NCBI RefSeq assembly: GCF_900113735.1
Contig: NZ_FOQM01000018.1
Span: forward strand, 89,554-153,553
Direction: 5' to 3'
DNA length: 64,000 bases
Origin: Bradyrhizobium sp. Gha
GTDB taxonomy: Bacteria > Pseudomonadota > Alphaproteobacteria > Rhizobiales > Xanthobacteraceae
Shown: piece after piece, positions 33,705-44,609 of the stretch
Layout of the letters: every line of letters begins with the position of its first letter
Numbering within the stretch: the first letter of the stretch is position 1
Position numbers and translations under genes: made by a program
Notes under the pieces: model-generated
What the model saw: the letters and a program-made list of their open reading frames with translations, nothing else
Told to the model about the DNA's origin: nothing
Databases searched by the model: none

Positions 33705-34400
33705 ATGACCATCTTCGGATTGAAACAACTTGCATCCACCTCGGTCCACGCAGCGGCCGATGCAATTCGCTGGAACTACGATCGCGCCGAGCTGATCGCA
33801 GACGGCGTCATCCATGCCATCGGCGTGCTCGCCGGCATCATCGCGGCGACCGTGCTGGTGGTGTTGGCAGCGGTCTATGCTGATGCGACCAATGTCGTCG
33901 GTGTCTCGGTCTATGTCGCCGGCCTGCTGTCGATGCTGGTGCTGTCGGCAACCTATAATCTCTGGCCGGTCTCGCCTGCCAAATGGCTGCTGCGCCGCTT
34001 CGATCATTCCGCGATCTATCTGCTGATCGCGGCGACCTATACGCCGTTCATCCTCGAGGTGAGGGACAGCGTGTTCGCGCTGGTGCTGCTCGCCGGCGTC
34101 TGGTGCGTGGCCATATCGGGCATCGTGCTGAAACTCTGCTGGCCCGGCCGGTTCGATCGTGTCTCGGTCGGGATCTATCTCGCCATGGGCTGGAGCGGTG
34201 TGATGCTCTATGACGCCGTGGCCACGGCGTTGCCGGCCCTGGCGCTGGGTTTCATCGTGGCCGGCGGACTGCTCTACAGTTTGGGCGTGATCTTCCACGC
34301 CTGGCGGCGGCTGCGCTTCCAGAACGCGATCTGGCACGGCTTTGTCTTGGCCGGTGCGGCATGCCATTATACCGCGGTGCTCGACCTCGTGTTGAACTGA
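33705..34400 (+). CDS. Hemolysin III/PAQR family membrane protein
   Basis: This is a seven-helix membrane protein of 231 residues in the YqfA/HlyIII group of the PAQR superfamily. The family's metal-site residues appear as ADGVIHAIG near residue 35, FDHSAIY in the middle and the pair NAIWHGFVLAGAACHY near the end. ATG 33705 starts the conserved part; an in-frame extension upstream is Arg-rich and unconserved. Family members have been linked to membrane fluidity or hydrolase activity; haemolysis should not be assumed. Confidence 0.9.
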   Translation: MTIFGLKQLASTSVHAAADAIRWNYDRAELIADGVIHAIGVLAGIIAATVLVVLAAVYADATNVVGVSVYVAGLLSMLVLSATYNLWPVSPAKWLLRRFDHSAIYLLIAATYTPFILEVRDSVFALVLLAGVWCVAISGIVLKLCWPGRFDRVSVGIYLAMGWSGVMLYDAVATALPALALGFIVAGGLLYSLGVIFHAWRRLRFQNAIWHGFVLAGAACHYTAVLDLVLN

Positions 34401-34451
34401 GCACGTCCCGCGACACGGGATAAGACCATCTGAGAAAACAGGAGACGTCGC

Positions 34452-35246
34452 ATGCAGGTGACCGGCAAGGTTGTGGTCGTCACGGGCGGCGCAAACGGCA
34501 TCGGCAAGGCGCTGTGCGAGGCCTTTCACAAGGCGGGCGCCGCCAAGGTCGTCGTCGCGGACATGGACGCCGCCAATGCGAGGACCGTCGCAGCGACGGT
34601 TGATGGCGCGGCTTTCAAATGCGACGTCGCGCAGGAAAAGGATATCTCGCACGTCATCGACGAAACCGAGCGGCAGTTCGGCCCGATTGCATTGTTCTGC
34701 TCCAACGCCGGCATCGGCGGCGGCTTCGATCCGATGTCGGTCAATGCCGGCGGGGCCTCGGACGAGCCGTGGCAGCGCAGCTGGGCGATCCACGTCATGG
34801 CGCATGTCTATGCGGCGCGACATCTCATTCCCCGCATGAAGGCGCGCGGCGGAGGCTATTTCCTCAACACCATCTCGGCCGCGGGCCTGCTGTCGCAGGT
34901 CGGCAGCCCGGCTTACTCGACGACGAAACACGCCGCGGTGGGCTTTGCCGAGAACCTCGCGATCTCGCACAAGGCCGACAACATCAAGGTCTCGATCCTG
35001 TGCCCGCAGGGCGTCGACACCAACATGCTCCGCTCGATTCCCAAGGGCCCGCAATCCGGCGACGGCGACCTCACGCCAGAGCAGGTGGCGAAGGACGTGC
35101 TCGCCGGCCTCGAGCAGGAGACCTTCCTGATCCTGCCGCACCCCCAGGTGCTCGGCTACATGCGCAAGAAGACCGAGAATTACGACCGCTGGATCGGTGG
35201 CATGGCCAAGATTCAGGCGAAGATGCGGGAGGAGTTCGGGAAGTGA
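34452..35246 (+). CDS. Short-chain dehydrogenase/reductase
   Basis: This is an NAD(P)-dependent SDR of 264 residues. The cofactor motif is TGGANGIG (11–18), an acidic Asp39 after the second strand (ADMDA) suggests NAD preference, NAG is in SNAGIGGG, and the catalytic Ser141, Tyr154 and Lys158 are in place (YSTTKHA). AGGAG precedes the start. The substrate is an unidentified alcohol or ketone. It is preceded by the hemolysin-III-like gene by 51 bp on the same strand. Confidence 0.92.
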   Translation: MQVTGKVVVVTGGANGIGKALCEAFHKAGAAKVVVADMDAANARTVAATVDGAAFKCDVAQEKDISHVIDETERQFGPIALFCSNAGIGGGFDPMSVNAGGASDEPWQRSWAIHVMAHVYAARHLIPRMKARGGGYFLNTISAAGLLSQVGSPAYSTTKHAAVGFAENLAISHKADNIKVSILCPQGVDTNMLRSIPKGPQSGDGDLTPEQVAKDVLAGLEQETFLILPHPQVLGYMRKKTENYDRWIGGMAKIQAKMREEFGK

Positions 35247-35290
35247 CCGACGGGTCAGTGCGATTGAAGCACGTTTCCGCCAAACCCTCG

Positions 35291-35425
35291 CTGTCGTCCC
35301 CGCGAACGCGGGGACCCATAGCCACAGGGAGGAGTTTGGCGAAGACTGGCAGTTATTCGGTATCGATCACGGCGCTTCATCGATAAATCACGCGGTATGG
35401 GTCCCTGCGTTCGCAGAGACGACAA
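35291..35425. repeat. Intergenic palindromic repeat, family D
   Basis: The outer arms are ctgtcgtccccgcgaacgcg and gcgttcgcagagacgacaa, with inner arms ggacccata and tatgggtcc. The interior carries gccacagggaggagtttggc, which also occurs as a fragment near 29.3 kb. It separates the convergent SDR and decarboxylase genes. Confidence 0.8.
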
Positions 35426-35427
35426 GT

Positions 35428-37050
<1,623 letters not shown>

Positions 37051-37089
37051 CGTTTCCGTCCCTGCTATTTATGTCGCGCCATCAGCCCC

Positions 37090-37169
37090 CGTCATTGCGA
37101 GCGCAGCGAAGCAATCCAGACTATCACCGCGGAGGGACTCTGGATTGCTTCGCTGCACTCGCAATGACG
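37090..37169. repeat. Intergenic palindromic repeat, family A copy 4
   Basis: Arms cgtcattgcgagcgcagcg and cgctgcactcgcaatgacg, inner arms agcaatccaga and tctggattgct. It lies between the hydratase gene and the decarboxylase gene on the same strand and may separate their transcripts. Confidence 0.88.
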
Positions 37170-37180
37170 AGGAGAGCGTC

Positions 37181-38026
37181 TTACCACACCGCCGTACCCT
37201 TCATCGTCGGCTGCCCCTCCGCATTGGCGGTCCACAGCTCCATGCCAGCGTCAGTCTCATTGGCGTTGATCGAAAATTCAGTACCCTCGAACAACGGCTG
37301 CAAACCGCGATACGAAAACTTCTTCGGCGCCTTGCCACCGTGCAGCTTCGCCGCCATCTCCACTATGAGCGCCGCCTGCAGTGGCCCGTGGAAGATCAAG
37401 CCCGGATAGCCTTCGACCTGCGTGACGTAGTCGCGATCGTAGTGGATGCGGTGGCCGTTGAAGGTCAGCGCGGAGTAACGAAACAGCAGCACGGGATCGG
37501 AGACATGGGTCTCGCGATGCTGTGCCTTCGGCGGCGGAGGCGGGGCTTTGGCCGTCGCGGTGGTCGTCATCTCGCGATAGACGATGTCCTGACGTTCACG
37601 GATGACAACGCCGCGCGGCGAGGAGATGCTGTGCTCGACCGAGACGAAGGACAGCGTGCCGGTCGAGCCTGATTTCACCTGCACGTCGGCAATGCGCGAG
37701 GTCCGCGTCGATTCATCGCCGACGCGCAAGGGCTGCAGGAATTCGATCTCGCCGCCAGCCCACATCCGGCGCGGCAACGGCACCGGCGGCAGGAAGCCGC
37801 CGCGGGTGGGGTGGCCGTCTGGACCGAGCATCGACATCGGAAACACCGGCTGCGCCAGGCACCAGTGCACCGTGAATGGCGCGGCGTCGCCCGCCTTGGG
37901 CTCGCCCACATCCTGGAACAGCGTCGCGCGCAGGCCCTTGACCAGCTGCGACGTGACGATGTCGGTCGCCTCCGCGCTGCGGCCGATCCATTGCCTGAGG
38001 TGATCGATGTCGAGCTTCCCGGTCAT
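37181..38026 (-). CDS. MaoC-type acyl-CoA hydratase (mesaconyl/itaconyl-CoA hydratase-like)
   Basis: This double hot-dog hydratase has 281 residues. The N-terminal FAS1-type dehydratase region (RMWAGGEIEFLQPLRVGD) and the C-terminal domain with the catalytic Asp/His stretch NGHRIHYDRDYV fit the family that hydrates mesaconyl-C4-CoA or itaconyl-CoA. It is the last gene of the acd–CoA-transferase–hydratase group, 14 bp after its neighbour. Together the three could activate, dehydrogenate and hydrate a short dicarboxylic or branched acid. The substrate is inferred only from family and context. Confidence 0.82.
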   Translation of the reverse strand: MTGKLDIDHLRQWIGRSAEATDIVTSQLVKGLRATLFQDVGEPKAGDAAPFTVHWCLAQPVFPMSMLGPDGHPTRGGFLPPVPLPRRMWAGGEIEFLQPLRVGDESTRTSRIADVQVKSGSTGTLSFVSVEHSISSPRGVVIRERQDIVYREMTTTATAKAPPPPPKAQHRETHVSDPVLLFRYSALTFNGHRIHYDRDYVTQVEGYPGLIFHGPLQAALIVEMAAKLHGGKAPKKFSYRGLQPLFEGTEFSINANETDAGMELWTANAEGQPTMKGTAVW

Positions 38027-38040
38027 GACGCCTCGCTCTG

Positions 38041-39144
38041 TTATTTCTTGGCTTGCGGATTTTCGCCGATTGCAGGCACGGCGCCATAGCTGCGGGTCTC
38101 GCCGACGATGATCGGTGCCGGCGCGGGATAGCTGACGCGGCCATTCGGTGTATCCACCTCGATGCGGCGCAGATGCGGATGGTTGGTGAGGTCGCTCATG
38201 GTGTTGACCTCGGCAAAGGCGATGTCGGCATCCGACAGCCGCTTCAACAGCTCGTCGCGTGTCATCTGGCCGAAGATATCGGCGACCGTCGTGTCGGTGA
38301 AATCGCGGTTGCGTACGCGCTCCACCATGTTGGCGACGCGGGGATCGGCGGGGAGATCAGGCTGGTCCAGCACCTCGGCGCAGAGGGTCTTCCACTCGCG
38401 CTCGCTCTGGATCGAGATCAGGATGTCCTTGCCGTCTTTCGAGGTGAACACGCCATAGGGGGCGATCGAGGGATGACGCAGCCCCATGCGCTTCGGGGGG
38501 TTGCCGGCCTCGGCATTGAGCAGCGGCACGGTGCACCAGTCCGCCATCACGTCGAACATGGAGATGCGGATGTCGGCACCCTTGCCGGTACGCCCGCGCG
38601 CGATCAGCGCCTCCAGAATCGCCGCATGCGCCGTGGCACCGGTCGCGACGTCGACGATCGACATGCCGACGCGCGAGGCACCATCGGGGTTGCCGGTGAT
38701 CGAGGCGAGCCCGCTCTCGGCCTGGATCAGGAGATCATAGGCCTTGCGATGCGCGTAGGGGCCGTCGTCGCCATAACCGGTGATCGTGCAGGAGATCAGC
38801 TTTGGATAGTCCTTCAGCAAGCGCTCGCGCGAAAAACCGAGCTTGTCCATCGAGCCCGGCTTGAGGTTTTGCACGAGCACGTCGGCGCTCGCGATCAGCT
38901 TTTCGAGCTCGGCGCGCCCCTGCTTGGTGGCGAGGTCGATCACCGCCGATTGCTTGCCGCGGTTGAGCCAGACAAAATAGCTGCTCTGGCCCTTGGCCGC
39001 CGCATCATAGCCGCGGGCGAAATCGCCTTCGGGTCGTTCGATCTTGATCACCTCCGCGCCCGCATCGGCCAGACGTGAGGAACAGAACGGTGCCGCCACG
39101 GCCTGCTCGACTGCAATCACCCTGATCCCGTCAAGTGCTCCCAT
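38041..39144 (-). CDS. Family III (CaiB/BaiF) CoA transferase
   Basis: This CoA transferase of 367 residues has the N-terminal LDGIRVIAVEQAVAAPFCS, the ADAGAEVIKIERPEGD strand and the nucleophile Asp in MSIVDVATGATAHAA. ATG 39144 has GAGG ahead and starts at the usual family position. It lies 10 bp after the acyl-CoA dehydrogenase gene and 14 bp before the hydratase gene. It probably activates a carboxylic acid for this three-gene pathway, using a recycled CoA ester. Confidence 0.9.
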   Translation of the reverse strand: MGALDGIRVIAVEQAVAAPFCSSRLADAGAEVIKIERPEGDFARGYDAAAKGQSSYFVWLNRGKQSAVIDLATKQGRAELEKLIASADVLVQNLKPGSMDKLGFSRERLLKDYPKLISCTITGYGDDGPYAHRKAYDLLIQAESGLASITGNPDGASRVGMSIVDVATGATAHAAILEALIARGRTGKGADIRISMFDVMADWCTVPLLNAEAGNPPKRMGLRHPSIAPYGVFTSKDGKDILISIQSEREWKTLCAEVLDQPDLPADPRVANMVERVRNRDFTDTTVADIFGQMTRDELLKRLSDADIAFAEVNTMSDLTNHPHLRRIEVDTPNGRVSYPAPAPIIVGETRSYGAVPAIGENPQAKK

Positions 39145-39154
39145 GATGATGGCC

Positions 39155-40336
39155 TCAGTACGAGCGGGGCATGCCGAGCACGTGCTCGGCGACAAAGGAC
39201 AGCACCAGGTTGGTCGAGATCGGCGCGACCTGATACAGCCGCGTCTCGCGGAATTTGCGTTCGACGTCGTATTCCTCGGCGAAGCCGAAGCCGCCATGGG
39301 TCTGGATGCACGCGTTGGCCGCTTCCCATGACGCATCGGCCGCCAGCATCTTGGCCATGTTGGCCTCCGCGCCACAGTCGAGCCCCGCCTCATATTTGCG
39401 CGTCGCTTCCTTCACCATCAACTCAGCCGCGCGCATCGAGGCATAGGCCTTCGCGATCGGAAATTGAATGCCCTGATTTTGGCCGATCGGCCGACCGAAA
39501 ACGCTGCGCTCCTTGGCGTAGTTGGTCGCCTTGGCGATGAACCATTTCGCATCGCCGACGCATTCTGCCGCGATCAGGATGCGCTCGGCGTTCATGCCGG
39601 AGAGGATGTAACGAAAACCCTTGCCTTCTTCGCCGATTAGATTCTCCGCCGGCACCTTCATGTCGGTAAAGAACACTTCCGTCGTGGCGTGGTTCATCAT
39701 GGTGCGGATCGGGCGGATCTCCAGCCCGTTGTTCTTGGCCTCGCGCATGTCGACGATGAACACGGAGAGCCCATCGGTGCGCTTCTTTGCCTGCTCCTTC
39801 GGCGTGGTGCGTGCCAGCAGCACCATCAAATCGGAATGCTCGGCGCGACTGGTCCAGATCTTCTGGCCGTTGACGATGTAGCCGGCGTTGCCGTCCTTGC
39901 GCGCGAAGGTCTTCAGCGAGGTCGTGTCGGTGCCGCTGGTCGGCTCGGTGACGCCGAATGCCTGCAGCCGCAATTCGCCGCTCGCGATCTTTGGCAGATA
40001 TTTTGCCTTCTGCTCGGCATTGCCGTGCCGCAGCACGGTGCCCATCGTGTACATCTGGGCATGGCAGCCCCCGCCGTTGCACCCCGCGCGCTGGATCTCT
40101 TCGAGGATCGCAGCGGCGGCCGAGAGCTTCAGGCCGGCGCCGCCATATTCCTCGGGGATCAGCACCGAGAGATAGCCGGCCTCAGTCAGCGCGTCGACGA
40201 AGGCCTTGGGATAGGCCATCTCACGATCGAGCTTGCGCCAGTATTCGCCCGGAAACTGCGCGCAGAGCTTTGCGACGGCGTCGCGGATGTCGGCGTAATC
40301 TTCGGTCTGGTGTTCGTCTTGCTTGTCTTGGCTCAT
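39155..40336 (-). CDS. Acyl-CoA dehydrogenase
   Basis: This is an acyl-CoA dehydrogenase of 393 residues with the full set of family motifs: AFGVTEPTSGTDTTSLKT, the NGQKIWTSRAEHSD strand, RILIAAECVGDAKW and the C-terminal QTHGGFGFAEEYDVER. It is the first gene of an operon with a CoA transferase and a hydratase, and is divergent from a LysR-type gene 125 bp away that probably controls the operon. Confidence 0.92.
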   Translation of the reverse strand: MSQDKQDEHQTEDYADIRDAVAKLCAQFPGEYWRKLDREMAYPKAFVDALTEAGYLSVLIPEEYGGAGLKLSAAAAILEEIQRAGCNGGGCHAQMYTMGTVLRHGNAEQKAKYLPKIASGELRLQAFGVTEPTSGTDTTSLKTFARKDGNAGYIVNGQKIWTSRAEHSDLMVLLARTTPKEQAKKRTDGLSVFIVDMREAKNNGLEIRPIRTMMNHATTEVFFTDMKVPAENLIGEEGKGFRYILSGMNAERILIAAECVGDAKWFIAKATNYAKERSVFGRPIGQNQGIQFPIAKAYASMRAAELMVKEATRKYEAGLDCGAEANMAKMLAADASWEAANACIQTHGGFGFAEEYDVERKFRETRLYQVAPISTNLVLSFVAEHVLGMPRSY

Positions 40337-40461
40337 GGCGTTTCCCGTATCAAGCGGCAGTCAAGATAACGCCGGCCAACCCTCTGGCGTTGTGAAAACA
40401 TCGCCAGCCCCCTATGCTCATTTGCTATAGCGTATGGAGTAGCCTTCCAGGATTGGCAAGC
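40337..40461. promoter_or_regulatory. Divergent acd–lysR promoter region
   Basis: This 125-bp gap separates the LysR-type gene from the operon it probably controls. LysR proteins bind T-N11-A sites in such gaps. The stretch near 40417–40438 (tatgctcatttgctatagcg) is AT-richer and contains an imperfect ATGCT/AGCGT dyad, a candidate site with weak support. Confidence 0.4.
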
Positions 40462-41382
40462 ATGGATTTCCGGCAGCTCAGGACCTTCAGTTGCGTGGCG
40501 GAGCTCGGCAGCCTCTCGAAGGCGTCCGACACGTTGCGCGTGGCGCAGCCGGCGCTCTCCAGGCAGATCAAGCTCTTGGAGCACGAGCTGCGCACGGAAC
40601 TGTTCACGCGCAATGGCCGCGGCATGGTGCTGACCGAATCCGGTCGCCTGCTGCTCGCGCGCACCTCCGGCATCGTGCGGCAGATCGACCAGATCCGCGA
40701 CGACATCCAGTCGTCCAAGGGGCCGCCGTCCGGCCAGGTCGTGCTCGGCCTGGTTCCGACCGTGAGCTGCGTGCTGTCGGCGCGGTTTGCGCGGCGCTGC
40801 GTCGAAAAATATCCCGGCATCTCGCTGCGCATCGTCGAGAGCTACAGCGGCCATATCGTCGAATGGCTGCATCGCGGCGAGATGGATCTCGCCATCCTCT
40901 ACGGCCGCTCGGCGGATCTGCATCTCAATGTGCAGAGCCTGGGGCGCGACAGCATCGTCGCGGTCGGCCCGCGCGGCTGTGGCCTGGCGCGCAGAAGGAC
41001 TGTCGACATCGGCTGGCTGCTGCGGCAGCGGCTGGTGCTGCCCAGTCATTCGCACGGCCTGCGCGCGCTGATCGAGCACGCGGCCGCCCAGCGCAAGCTC
41101 GAGCTCAACGTCCAGCTGGAGGCGGATTCATTCCGCGTGTTGACGAGCCTCGTCGAGGAGGGCCTCGGCTTCGCACTGCTGCCGCCCTCGTCGGTCCGCA
41201 GCGAGGTGGCGGACGGACGGCTGGAAACCGCAATCGTCTCCAAACCGATATCGCGCGAGCTCATTTTCGCCTCTCCGATCGACCGCCCGGCCTCGACGGC
41301 CTCGCTGGCCGTCACCGCGCTGCTGCGCGACGAGGTCGCCGCCTGCCGCAAGGAAGGCGTTTGGGACATCAAATTGAGTTAG
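40462..41382 (+). CDS. LysR-family transcriptional regulator
   Basis: This is a LysR-type regulator of 306 residues. The N-terminal winged HTH is at 1–60 (MDFRQLRTFSCVAELGSLSK, AQPALSRQIKLLEHEL) and the periplasmic-binding-protein-like effector domain is at about 90–295. Its closest style is the nitrogen-assimilation/CynR-like branch with a VLGLVPTVSC start of the effector domain. The divergent position points to control of the acd–CoA-transferase–hydratase operon, with a pathway acid or CoA ester as inducer. Confidence 0.92.
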   Translation: MDFRQLRTFSCVAELGSLSKASDTLRVAQPALSRQIKLLEHELRTELFTRNGRGMVLTESGRLLLARTSGIVRQIDQIRDDIQSSKGPPSGQVVLGLVPTVSCVLSARFARRCVEKYPGISLRIVESYSGHIVEWLHRGEMDLAILYGRSADLHLNVQSLGRDSIVAVGPRGCGLARRRTVDIGWLLRQRLVLPSHSHGLRALIEHAAAQRKLELNVQLEADSFRVLTSLVEEGLGFALLPPSSVRSEVADGRLETAIVSKPISRELIFASPIDRPASTASLAVTALLRDEVAACRKEGVWDIKLS

Positions 41383-41518
41383 ATGCGGTATGTCGTAGAA
41401 CAGTCAGGCGCCGCGTTGTCTTCGCATCTGGCGCGACCTGTCATGCCGGAATTTTATATCCGGGGAGCTCGCAGCGTAAGTCGCTGCGACTGTAACGCGC
41501 AAACGCATCCAGGATCTT

Positions 41519-41597
41519 GTCATTGCGAGCGCAGCGAAGCAATCCAGGGTCTTTCCGAGGAGGGATTCTGGATTGCTTCGCTGGGCTCGCAATGACG
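41519..41597. repeat. Intergenic palindromic repeat, family A copy 5
   Basis: Arms gtcattgcgagcgcagcgaa and ttcgctgggctcgcaatgac, inner arms gcaatccag and ctggattgc. It separates the convergent lysR and P450 genes and is, with copies 3 and 4, among the best preserved. Confidence 0.88.
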
Positions 41598-41619
41598 GAG
41601 TCTGCTGCGACAGGGGAGC

Positions 41620-42894
41620 TCAGCCCGGAATCCGCACCGGCAGCGATTCATATCCCTTGATGAAGCTGGAATAGATCCGCCGGGGCTCGCCGACCACCTC
41701 GATGCGGTCGAAGCGCTTCAACATTTCCTCCCAGACGATCCGCAGCTGCAGTTCCGCGAGCCGCATCCCGACGCAGCGGTGGATGCCGAAGCCGAAGGAG
41801 AGATGGGTGCGCGGGCGCGGCCGGTCGATGATGAAATCGTTCGGTCGCTCGAACATCTCCTCGTCGCGATTGCCCGAGACGTACCACATCACGACGCGGT
41901 CGCCCTTCTTGATGTGCTTGCCGCCGATCTCGGTGTCGGCCAGCGCGGTGCGGCGCATATGCGCCAGCGGCGTCTGCCAGCGGATCACTTCGGGCACCAT
42001 CGTGTCGATCAATGCAGGATTGGCGCGCAGCTTGTCGTACTGGTCGGGGTTCTCGTTCAGCGCCAGCACCGAGCCGGTCATGGTGTTGCGGGTGGTGTCA
42101 TTGCCGCCGACGATGAGCAGGATGATGTTGCCCATGAGGTTGTCGGGGTCCATGAAACGGGTGGCGTCGTTGTGCGCCATCAGCGACAGCAGATCGTTGC
42201 GCGGCGCGGAGTTGACGCGCTCGTTCCACAGCTTGGACATGTAGGCGTAACACTCGTCCATCTCGCGGCGGCGCTCCTCGGCCGAGGCGACAATGCCGCT
42301 CTTGGGTAGCGCGGTCGAGACGTCGGACCAGCGCGTCAGCTTGCGCCGCTCCTCCCAGGGAAAGTCGAACAAGGTCGCCAGCATCTGCGTCGTCAGCTCG
42401 ATCGAGACCCGCTCGACGAAATTGAAGGTCTCGTTGCGGGGCAGATTGTCGAGCACGGTCTGAGAGCGCTGCCGGATCAGCTTGGCCAGCTCGTCCAGAT
42501 GCGTCGGCGTGAACATCGGCGACACCGTCTTGCGCTGCGACGAGTGCCTTGGCTGGTCCATCGCGATGAAGCTCGGCCAGTCGTAGCCCTCAGGCACGTC
42601 GCGGATCGAGATGCCGCCGAGCGTCGAATCCGAGGAGAAGATGCCGTGGTTGGTGTCGACATGCATGATGTCGTTGTATTTCACCACCGACCAGTACGGC
42701 TCGATCGGCGCGTTGGTGCAGTAATGCACCGGCTCTTCCTTGCGCAGCCTCTCGAACCATGGCCACAGCGTGTCGTCCTGGAACAGCCTGGGGGCACCCG
42801 GATGAAAATTCTTCAGCGGAGTCGCGTAGGCTTCCTCGCGCGCGCGCCGCATGCGTTCGGCCTTGTCCACTTTAACCGGCGCTTGGATGTTCAT
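41620..42894 (-). CDS. Cytochrome P450 (tandem copy, downstream)
   Basis: This soluble class I cytochrome P450 of 424 residues has the I-helix oxygen motif VGGNDTTRNT, the EVIR of the ExxR motif and the heme-ligand Cys374 in FGFGIHRCVG. Its last 50 residues are identical to those of the next P450 at 35 positions, so the two arose by duplication. No ferredoxin or ferredoxin reductase gene is adjacent; redox partners must be elsewhere. The long hydrophilic N-terminus lacks a membrane anchor. Substrate unknown; the LSFGFGIHRC environment and sequence style fit the CYP groups that hydroxylate fatty or aromatic acids, terpenoids or steroids. Confidence 0.93.
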   Translation of the reverse strand: MNIQAPVKVDKAERMRRAREEAYATPLKNFHPGAPRLFQDDTLWPWFERLRKEEPVHYCTNAPIEPYWSVVKYNDIMHVDTNHGIFSSDSTLGGISIRDVPEGYDWPSFIAMDQPRHSSQRKTVSPMFTPTHLDELAKLIRQRSQTVLDNLPRNETFNFVERVSIELTTQMLATLFDFPWEERRKLTRWSDVSTALPKSGIVASAEERRREMDECYAYMSKLWNERVNSAPRNDLLSLMAHNDATRFMDPDNLMGNIILLIVGGNDTTRNTMTGSVLALNENPDQYDKLRANPALIDTMVPEVIRWQTPLAHMRRTALADTEIGGKHIKKGDRVVMWYVSGNRDEEMFERPNDFIIDRPRPRTHLSFGFGIHRCVGMRLAELQLRIVWEEMLKRFDRIEVVGEPRRIYSSFIKGYESLPVRIPG

Positions 42895-42918
42895 GGTGGA
42901 GGCTCCAGTTGCTTTTTT

Positions 42919-43042
42919 CACCTCTCCCGCTTGCGGGAGAGGGCGGCGCGTAGCGCCGGGTGAGGGTTTTTTCCTCGAGGGGACCGTCCCGTTGCGGAGA
43001 GACCCTTTCCTCAACCCTCTCCCGCAAGCGGAGAGGGGGCGC
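42919..43042. repeat. Intergenic repeat, family E copy 2
   Basis: Outer arms cacctctcccgcttgcgg and ctctcccgcaagcggagagg, with an inner gcgccgggtgagggttttttcc and gtcccgttgcgg. It shares its ends and the ttttttcctc…agggga interior with the copy at 27.3 kb. It occupies almost the whole gap between the two tandem P450 genes. Confidence 0.82.
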
Positions 43043-43067
43043 AGCATCTCCGTGGGTGTAGCTCGAA

Positions 43068-44333
43068 CTATGCCGCAATCTTGACCGGCAAAGTTTCCAA
43101 CCCCTTCACGAAGCTCGAATAGACCCGCTTGGGTTCGCCGACCACGTCAATATGGTCGAAACGCCTGAGGATCTCCTCCCAAATAATCTTGAGCTGGAGT
43201 TCGGCAAGGCGCAAGCCGACGCAGCGGTGGATGCCGAAGCCGAAGGAGAGATGCGTGCGTGGGCGGGCGCGGTCGATGATGAAGTCGTAGGGCTTCTCGA
43301 TCGCCTCCTCGTCGCGGTTGCCCGAGACGTACCACATCACGACCTTGTCACCTTTCTTGATCTGCTTGCCGCGGAACTCGAAATCGGCGAGCGCGGTGCG
43401 GCGCATATGCGCGAGCGGCGTCTGCCAGCGGATCACCTCCGGAACGAAACTGTCGAGCAGCGCGGGGTTCTCGCGCAGCTTGCGATATTGCTCCGGATGC
43501 TGGCTCAGCGCGAGCAGCGAGCCCGACATGGTGTTGCGCGTGGTGTCGTTGCCGCCAACGATCAAAAGAATGAGATTGCCGAGGAAGTTCCTGGCATCCA
43601 TGTCGCGGGTCGCGGCGCCATGCGCCATCATCGAGAGCAGATCGCTTTTCGGCGGCTGCTCGATGCGCTCCTTCCACAGCCGCGCGAAATATTGCGCGCA
43701 TTCCGTCAGCTCGACCTGCCGCTCCTCCTCGGTGGCGACCAGGCCATCGGGGCCGGGAATGGTGGTGGCGATATCGGACCAGCGCGTCAGCTTGCGCCGG
43801 TCTTCCCAGGGGAAGTCGAACAGCACCGCGAGCATCTGCGTGGTGAGCTCGATCGAAACCCGGTCGACCCAGTCGAACACCTCCCCACGCGGCAGATTGT
43901 CCAGGCATTCGGCCGAGCGCTTGCGGATGTTGAGCGCGAGATTGTCCAGATGCGTTGGCGTGAACATCGGCGCTACGGTCTTGCGCTGCGCGGCATGCCG
44001 CGGCGGATCCATCGAGATGAAGCTCTCGCGGCGCAGATCGGGATCGATGTCGCGGATGGTGATGCCGCCGAGAGCGGAGGCCGAGGAGAACACCGCATGG
44101 TTGGTCTCGATCTCCATGATGTCGTTGTAGCGCGTCACTGACCAATACGGTCCGAACATCGAATCCTTGCAATAGTGCACGGGTTCTTCCCGGCGCAGGC
44201 GATCGAAGTACGGCCAGAACGTATCGGTCCTGAACAATTCGGGGTCGCCGGGATCGAATTGCTCCAGCGACAATGACGAAGCGCGCTCGCGCAATGCCTC
44301 GAGCTTGGCCGCGCTCTCGATGGTCCCGTGCAT
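43068..44333 (-). CDS. Cytochrome P450 (tandem copy, upstream)
   Basis: This is the 421-residue paralogue of the P450 that follows it, with VGGNDTTRNT in the I helix, EVIR, and heme Cys371 in FGFGIHRCVG. GGGAG precedes ATG 44333. The N-terminal 40 residues differ most between the copies, consistent with divergent substrates after duplication. The gene is first in the pair; its promoter should lie in the 44334–44609 gap, where a short palindrome AACGCGTT occurs at about 44404. Confidence 0.93.
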   Translation of the reverse strand: MHGTIESAAKLEALRERASSLSLEQFDPGDPELFRTDTFWPYFDRLRREEPVHYCKDSMFGPYWSVTRYNDIMEIETNHAVFSSASALGGITIRDIDPDLRRESFISMDPPRHAAQRKTVAPMFTPTHLDNLALNIRKRSAECLDNLPRGEVFDWVDRVSIELTTQMLAVLFDFPWEDRRKLTRWSDIATTIPGPDGLVATEEERQVELTECAQYFARLWKERIEQPPKSDLLSMMAHGAATRDMDARNFLGNLILLIVGGNDTTRNTMSGSLLALSQHPEQYRKLRENPALLDSFVPEVIRWQTPLAHMRRTALADFEFRGKQIKKGDKVVMWYVSGNRDEEAIEKPYDFIIDRARPRTHLSFGFGIHRCVGLRLAELQLKIIWEEILRRFDHIDVVGEPKRVYSSFVKGLETLPVKIAA

Positions 44334-44609
44334 GACCGCTCTCCCTGGCGTGAACCGCGCGATTTTTGTGAATTCTGCGCTGCGGTATTTGAGGCACAAT
44401 TACAACGCGTTACGTGCGTCAGAGCAAGCGGCAGTTTTGCCGCAAGATATGTCATCCGGGCTTTGCCACGTCGACGAACGTGACCTGCCGCGCGCCGTTC
44501 GTCCCGAAATCCTGTCAGAAATCGCGCGAAACCGAGGTAAATCGAACCCGCCGATCTGCGTTCCCTCGCTCACAAGGGGGAGGGAACGGAAGGAGCGTGC
44601 CTACCGTGC

